Below are positions 59,914 to 64,000 of a stretch of 64,000 nucleotides of DNA, piece by piece. The DNA comes from Candidatus Minthosoma equi (lineage in GTDB: Bacteria; Bacteroidota; Bacteroidia; Bacteroidales; Bacteroidaceae), in the NCBI GenBank assembly GCA_018064885.1, contig JAGHUI010000004.1, positions 23,014 through 87,013 of the forward strand. The letters are read 5' to 3'. The notes below the pieces were generated by a model. The model saw only the letters and a list, made by a program, of their open reading frames with translations. It was not told where the DNA came from and ran no database searches. A program made the translations under genes and the position numbers. Positions within the stretch are counted from its first letter, which is position 1. Each line of letters opens with the position of its first letter.

Positions 59914-61404
59914 ATGAATACAATCGTGATAATATTAGTAATAGCGGCATATTTCGGAATTATCTTTGCCGTAAGCGCATGGACAACACGCAAGCATGAT
60001 GGCGACACAAACTCTTTTTATCGTGGCAACAGAAAAAGTCCTTGGTATGTAGTGGCAATAGCAATGGTAGGCACTTCCATCAGCGGTGTGACCTACGTCA
60101 GCGTTCCTGGAATGGTGGCACAGAGTCAGATGAGCTACCTGCAAATGGTACTGGGTTTCGTGGCAGGGTATTTCGTAGTAGCCTATGTTCTTCTACCATT
60201 ATATTACAAGCTAAATCTCTCAAGCATATACACTTACCTGCAGCAGAGATATGGAGCATCATCCCATATCACAGGTGCAAGTTTCTTCCTGTTGAGCAAA
60301 TTTCTTGGGTGTGCCGTACGAATGTATCTCACAGCCGTAGTGCTACAATTAGTGCTTTTTGAACCTCTCGGAATACCATTCGCTGTTACTGTCACCTTGA
60401 TGATGCTCGTTGTATGGATCAACACATACAAGGGCGGAGTCAAGACACTCGTATGGACCGACCTTCTGCAAACCCTCTGCTTGCTTTCAGCCATGGTGGG
60501 ATTCGTCTTCTGCGTAATGAACTCCATGGGACTCAGTTTCAGCGGAATGACAGAAATGATTCAGAAGAGTGAGATGAGTCGAGTGTGGTATTTTGATGAT
60601 GTCAATGACACACGCTTTTTCTGGAAACAGTTCCTCGCCGGAATGTTCACAACGGTAGCCATGACGGGCATGGATCAGGATATGATGCAGAAAAATCTAT
60701 CTTGTAAATCCTTGAAAGAAGCGCAGAAGAACATGGTAAGCTATGGCTTCGCATTCCTTCCTGTAAACTTCATCTTCCTCACACTTGGTATTCTATTGTA
60801 CGCCTACGCGATGCAATTAGGGGTATGCACACAAAGCGCTGATGGAAGCTATCTTTTGACAGACCTCACCGGACAGGCACTCAAAAGTGACCAGCTTTTT
60901 CCTTACCTTGCCACAGGCTTCAATCCTTCCACAGGCGAGAATTTCCTTCCAATGGCAGTCACCATTCTCTTTGTCTTAGGACTTGTATCCGCAGCATTCT
61001 CAAGCGCAGGAAGCGCAGTAACCTCGCTCACCACAGCACTGATGGTCGATTTTCCGTTCAAGCTGAAGCGCACCCGAGTGCATCTTGCCAACGCCATCTT
61101 GATGGGAACAATGATTTACATTTTCCATCTTCTCGCATCAGGCTCCGTAATCAATGCAGTATATGTAATTGCCTCATATACATACGGTCCGCTGCTTGGA
61201 CTATTCTTCTTCGGACTCCTCACCAAGTGCAAGCCAAGAGACAAGTTCATACCCATCGTCTGCATCATATCCCCACTCCTCTGCTGGGTGCTCGACACCA
61301 ACAGCGAAGCTTGGTTTGGCGGTTACCATATCGGCTATGAACTCCTGCTCATCAACGGGTTCATAACAGCATTTGGTCTTTATTTAGCCAGTTTGCGAAG
61401 ATAA
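59914..61404 (+). CDS. Sodium:solute symporter (SSS family)
   Basis: 496 residues, about 13 membrane helices. Family traits are TNSFYRGNRKSPWYVVAIAMVGTSISGVT, the YTYLQQRYG segment after helix 3, TGMDQDMMQKNLSCKSLKEA, and the sodium-site LVSAAFSSAGSAVTSLTTALMVDF. Substrate is unknown; sialic acid, sugars, nucleosides and proline are all transported by relatives. The start codon lies directly after a -7 element. The 3' end overlaps the convergent aminotransferase gene by 25 bases. Confidence 0.92.
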   Translation: MNTIVIILVIAAYFGIIFAVSAWTTRKHDGDTNSFYRGNRKSPWYVVAIAMVGTSISGVTYVSVPGMVAQSQMSYLQMVLGFVAGYFVVAYVLLPLYYKLNLSSIYTYLQQRYGASSHITGASFFLLSKFLGCAVRMYLTAVVLQLVLFEPLGIPFAVTVTLMMLVVWINTYKGGVKTLVWTDLLQTLCLLSAMVGFVFCVMNSMGLSFSGMTEMIQKSEMSRVWYFDDVNDTRFFWKQFLAGMFTTVAMTGMDQDMMQKNLSCKSLKEAQKNMVSYGFAFLPVNFIFLTLGILLYAYAMQLGVCTQSADGSYLLTDLTGQALKSDQLFPYLATGFNPSTGENFLPMAVTILFVLGLVSAAFSSAGSAVTSLTTALMVDFPFKLKRTRVHLANAILMGTMIYIFHLLASGSVINAVYVIASYTYGPLLGLFFFGLLTKCKPRDKFIPIVCIISPLLCWVLDTNSEAWFGGYHIGYELLLINGFITAFGLYLASLRR

Positions 61405-62522
61405 TCCTGCAAGCGGTCCATACCTTTCTCAATGTTCTCCAAGGAATTAGCATAAGAGAAACGAACATACTGCTCACCCCTTGAGCCGAAATCCGTACCA
61501 GGAGTAATGGCAACATGAGCTCTTTCCAGCACCTCGTAGGCAAAGCTCAGAGAGTCGTCTGTGAAGCTGCTTGCATCAGCAAAAATGTAGAATGCGCCTT
61601 GAGGAGCAATAGGAATGCCGAAACCCATTTCTCTGAGCCGTCCCAAAAGATAATCGCGACGACGCTTATACTCAGCCACCATAGTCTGCTCATAGTCACT
61701 TTTGTCTCTCAAAGCGGCAATGCCTGCCCTCTGAGCTGTACTTCCAGCACAAATCATGAAATTCTGCTGCAGTTTTATGAGTTCAGGCATGTACTTCTTT
61801 GGAGCAATAAGATAGCCCAAACGGAGTCCTGTCATTGCAAAGCGCTTGCTGAATCCATTGAGAACAAAAGCATTATCAGTATATTCCAGAATGCTGTGTG
61901 CCCTACCCTCATAAACCAAGCCATGATAAATCTCATCGCTAATCACAGGTACACCAAGCGAAGCAACTTCCTTCATGAACTGTTCGGACAATACTGTTCC
62001 CGTTGGATTCATTGGAGAATTGATGAATATAGCCGCCGTCTTATCACTGATTTTCTGACGGATATCATCTACCTTATACTGGAATCCAGTCTCTGCATAG
62101 AGAGGCACATAAACAGGCTTTGCGTGGGCAGCAAGCACAAAATTCTTATAGCACGCATACCCAGGATTACTCAATATCACCTCGCTTCCAGGGTTGCACA
62201 GCATCAGCATCAAAAACAGAATTGCAGGCGACGAACCGCAAGTCACGACAATCTGTTCTGCATCTACCGTCACACCATATTCTCTTTTATACAACGCAGC
62301 GATTTCCTCACGCAATTCTATGTCGCCAAGCGAAGCCGTATAGTGAGTTCTTCCCTCATCAAATGCCTTCATCTCAGCATCCTTCACACAAGCAGGCACA
62401 TCAAAATCTGGTTCACCAACTTCAAGGTGGACCACATCAATACCCTCCTGCTGCATTTCCTTTGCCTTGTCAAGCACATCCATGACAAGGAAAAATGTCA
62501 TTTCTTTCAATGTTTCATTCAT
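61380..62522 (-). CDS. Class I/II pyridoxal-phosphate aminotransferase
   Basis: 380 residues, fold type I. It has VVHLEVGEPDFDVP near the N terminus, TCGSSPAILFLMLMLCNPG, the substrate and PLP segment IFINSPMNPTGTVL, ISDEIYHGLVYEG, the PLP lysine in NGFSKRFAMTGLRLGYLIAP, and VRFSYANSLENIEKGM. Relatives use aspartate, alanine or aromatic amino acids; no specific reaction can be assigned. The stop lies within the last codons of the convergent symporter gene. Confidence 0.93.
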   Translation of the reverse strand: MNETLKEMTFFLVMDVLDKAKEMQQEGIDVVHLEVGEPDFDVPACVKDAEMKAFDEGRTHYTASLGDIELREEIAALYKREYGVTVDAEQIVVTCGSSPAILFLMLMLCNPGSEVILSNPGYACYKNFVLAAHAKPVYVPLYAETGFQYKVDDIRQKISDKTAAIFINSPMNPTGTVLSEQFMKEVASLGVPVISDEIYHGLVYEGRAHSILEYTDNAFVLNGFSKRFAMTGLRLGYLIAPKKYMPELIKLQQNFMICAGSTAQRAGIAALRDKSDYEQTMVAEYKRRRDYLLGRLREMGFGIPIAPQGAFYIFADASSFTDDSLSFAYEVLERAHVAITPGTDFGSRGEQYVRFSYANSLENIEKGMDRLQDYLRKLAK

Positions 62523-62663
62523 AATAAATGCAAAGGTACGGTATTTTGCTGTTTTTTTTCGTCAAACAATAAGAAATGACAAATATTTCATAATTTTGCA
62601 TGAAAAAATGAGACAAGACGCTCAATTTTGAACACACATATTATATAATATGTAACCAAAACC

Positions 62664-62716
62664 ATAACGAAAACTAAAACGAAAACTAAAACGAAAACTA
62701 AAACGAAAACTAAAAC
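62664..62716 (+). repeat. A-rich 12-bp tandem tract before the aldolase gene
   Basis: AAAACGAAAACT is repeated about four times, ending about 30 bases before the ATG. It is the longest of three such tracts in the window. Confidence 0.85.
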
Positions 62717-62744
62717 TGAAACAAAATAAAAGAAAGGCTTACTA

Positions 62745-63830
62745 ATGATTTACTTTGACAGCGACTATATGGAAGGCGCACATCCAGAAGTAATGCGCCG
62801 CCTTTGCGAGACAAATCTTGAGCATACCATAGGCTACGGCAACGACCCTTACAGCATCATGGCTCGCGATGCCATCCGCAAGGCAACAGGTGCGCCAGAG
62901 GCACTGGTGCAGTTTCTCATTGGCGGCACGCAGACCAATGCAACCGTGATTGATGCTCTTCTCCGCCGCCACGAAGGAGTGCTGGCAGCAGAGAGCGCCC
63001 ACATCAACGTGCATGAGAGCGGCGCCATTGAGCACAGCGGACACAAAGTGCTGACCATTCCTGCCAAGGAGGGCAAGATTACTGCAAATCAGGTAGATGA
63101 ACACGTCACAGCATTCTATAGCGATGAGACTTACGAGCACATGGTTGCACCTGGCATGCTCTACATCACTCAGCCAACAGAATACGGCACACTCTACTCT
63201 CTCCGCGAGCTGGAAGACATATCTGCCGTTTGCCATCGCCACGACATACCTCTCTATCTTGATGGCGCACGACTTGGCTATGCACTTGCTTCACCTGCAG
63301 CCGACTTCACTCTTGAAGACATCGCCCGTCTTTGCGATGTTTTCTACATTGGCGGAACAAAATGCGGCTTACTCTTTGGCGAGGCTGTAGTAGCAGCCAA
63401 CCCTAAGCGACTGCCACACTTCTTCCCACTTGTCAAGCAGCATGGAGCCCTCTGTGCAAAAGGCCGCATCCAAGGCATTCAGTTCCTCACGCTTTTCTCC
63501 AATTCAGACTCACAATCAGAAGAGAATAAAGATGTTAAGGAAGAATATCTATACCAGAAGATATGCAGTCATGCCGTAACCTTAGCACAAAAGATTCGTG
63601 CCACATTTGCCGAATGCGGATACAAGATTGCCATTGACTCACCAACAAACCAGCAATTCTTCACTCTTCCAAACGCCATCGTTGACAGCCTCCGTGCCAA
63701 CAACGTATCATTCGAAGACTGGGGACCACGAGGCAAGGAAGAAACCACCGTCCGTTTCGTCACCAGCTGGGCAACAACCGATGCCGAAGTTGACGAACTA
63801 TGCAGCATAGTCCGAAAGGTCAGCAAATGA
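62745..63830 (+). CDS. Low-specificity threonine aldolase-like PLP enzyme
   Basis: 361 residues of the beta-eliminating lyase/threonine aldolase family, which cleaves L-threonine or allo-threonine to glycine and acetaldehyde. Visible motifs are FDSDYMEGAHPEVMRRL at the N terminus, GYGNDPYSIMARDAIRKATG, FLIGGTQTNATVIDALLR, the PLP-stacking histidine region ESAHINVHESGAIEHSGH, YLDGARLGYALAS, and the PLP lysine in YIGGTKCGLLFGEA. It stands alone with a repetitive A-rich leader. Confidence 0.92.
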   Translation: MIYFDSDYMEGAHPEVMRRLCETNLEHTIGYGNDPYSIMARDAIRKATGAPEALVQFLIGGTQTNATVIDALLRRHEGVLAAESAHINVHESGAIEHSGHKVLTIPAKEGKITANQVDEHVTAFYSDETYEHMVAPGMLYITQPTEYGTLYSLRELEDISAVCHRHDIPLYLDGARLGYALASPAADFTLEDIARLCDVFYIGGTKCGLLFGEAVVAANPKRLPHFFPLVKQHGALCAKGRIQGIQFLTLFSNSDSQSEENKDVKEEYLYQKICSHAVTLAQKIRATFAECGYKIAIDSPTNQQFFTLPNAIVDSLRANNVSFEDWGPRGKEETTVRFVTSWATTDAEVDELCSIVRKVSK

Positions 63831-63860
63831 CTATCAATGGATTCAAAAGAGTGGCAAAAC

Positions 63861-64000
63861 ACTTGACAATTTCAATTATTTTTTGTAACTTTGCAAAGTA
63901 TTCCATAGAAACAGGAATAAATCCATACAAACCAGACAAAGCTTTTGGCTAATGAATCAAAAGCTTTGTCCAACGAGACAAAAGCTTTGTCGCATGAGCC
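63861..64000 (+). repeat. Promoter-linked array of CAAAGCTTTTG palindromes, 21-bp spacing (copy 2, runs off window)
   Basis: It matches the module at 10150-10309 along its full length: CTTGACA, TAACTTTGC about 23 bases later, a shared ATACAAACCAGACAAAGC stretch, then palindromes at 63937, 63958 and 63979. The next unit starts at base 64000. Spacers are similar but not identical to copy 1. Confidence 0.8.

Noticed and set aside
61515..62579. 354-codon plus-strand frame opposite the aminotransferase gene
   Set aside because: The aminotransferase frame has all catalytic motifs; the opposite frame has none and is His/Ser-rich as expected for a shadow.

Overview
The window looks like a chromosome segment from a Bacteroidota bacterium, most likely a Prevotella-like member of Prevotellaceae. 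Promoters carry the Bacteroidetes -7 element (TAnnTTTG, usually TAACTTTGCA) and Shine-Dalgarno sites are rare. The gene set fits as well: Rnf complex with RseC, RprXY/PhoBR-style two-component pair, DUF4494, DUF4831, DKNYY, GH127/GH43/GH28 enzymes, short adenylate kinase and long-tailed S16. I saw no rRNA, tRNA, prophage, complete insertion sequence or CRISPR array.

Layout. 1-3955 (minus) is a thiamine operon, thiD-thiS-thiE-thiG-thiC, behind a TPP riboswitch; thiC runs off the left edge. 4078-10070 (plus) is a phosphate cluster: response regulator and kinase, an OprO/P-type porin, a poly-aspartate microprotein, and a Pit transporter fused to a PhoU-like domain. An 11-bp-spaced TTACA array precedes the porin. 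10150-12220 holds repeat arrays and an AT-rich gene pair (coiled-coil membrane protein and GIY-YIG protein), followed by Nudix. 12934-21283 is mixed: SDR, NhaC antiporter, GH127 arabinofuranosidase, GreA-like factor, DKNYY protein, HAD phosphatase and DUF1349 lipoprotein. A broken ABC gene leads into 22055-26954, an operon of circularly permuted ATP-grasp, alpha-E, transglutaminase and two AstE/AspA-like proteins. The second of these appears to have lost its zinc ligands.

27137-42801 carries amtB, prs, a tandem GH43 enzyme, RidA, an agmatine-deiminase-like enzyme, MFS, GH28, aquaporin, DUF4831, NAD(P)HX repair and the run hpt-adk-obgE-yfiH. 43016-50016 is more accessory: a PTPS-like protein with zinc ribbon, a rubredoxin-lipocalin fusion, a proline-rich secreted protein with a zinc-ribbon neighbour and a divergent WYL regulator, a 59-aa membrane microprotein, and an MFS gene coupled to a basic disordered protein. 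50107-59040 (minus) has HAD, Crp, YggS and DUF4494 genes, then rseC-rnfBCDGEA. The right end has rpsP, a sodium/solute symporter, an aminotransferase and a threonine-aldolase-like gene.

The least explained structures are non-coding. One is a ~47-bp G/C-rich palindromic element found between genes and in frame inside thiC, thiD and pit. Others are promoter-linked arrays of palindromes with 21-bp spacing, arrays with 23-bp spacing at three loci, a 103-bp element with 30-bp perfect inverted ends, and A-rich 12-bp tandem tracts directly before three start codons. All family assignments come from reading motifs by eye; no database search was run.
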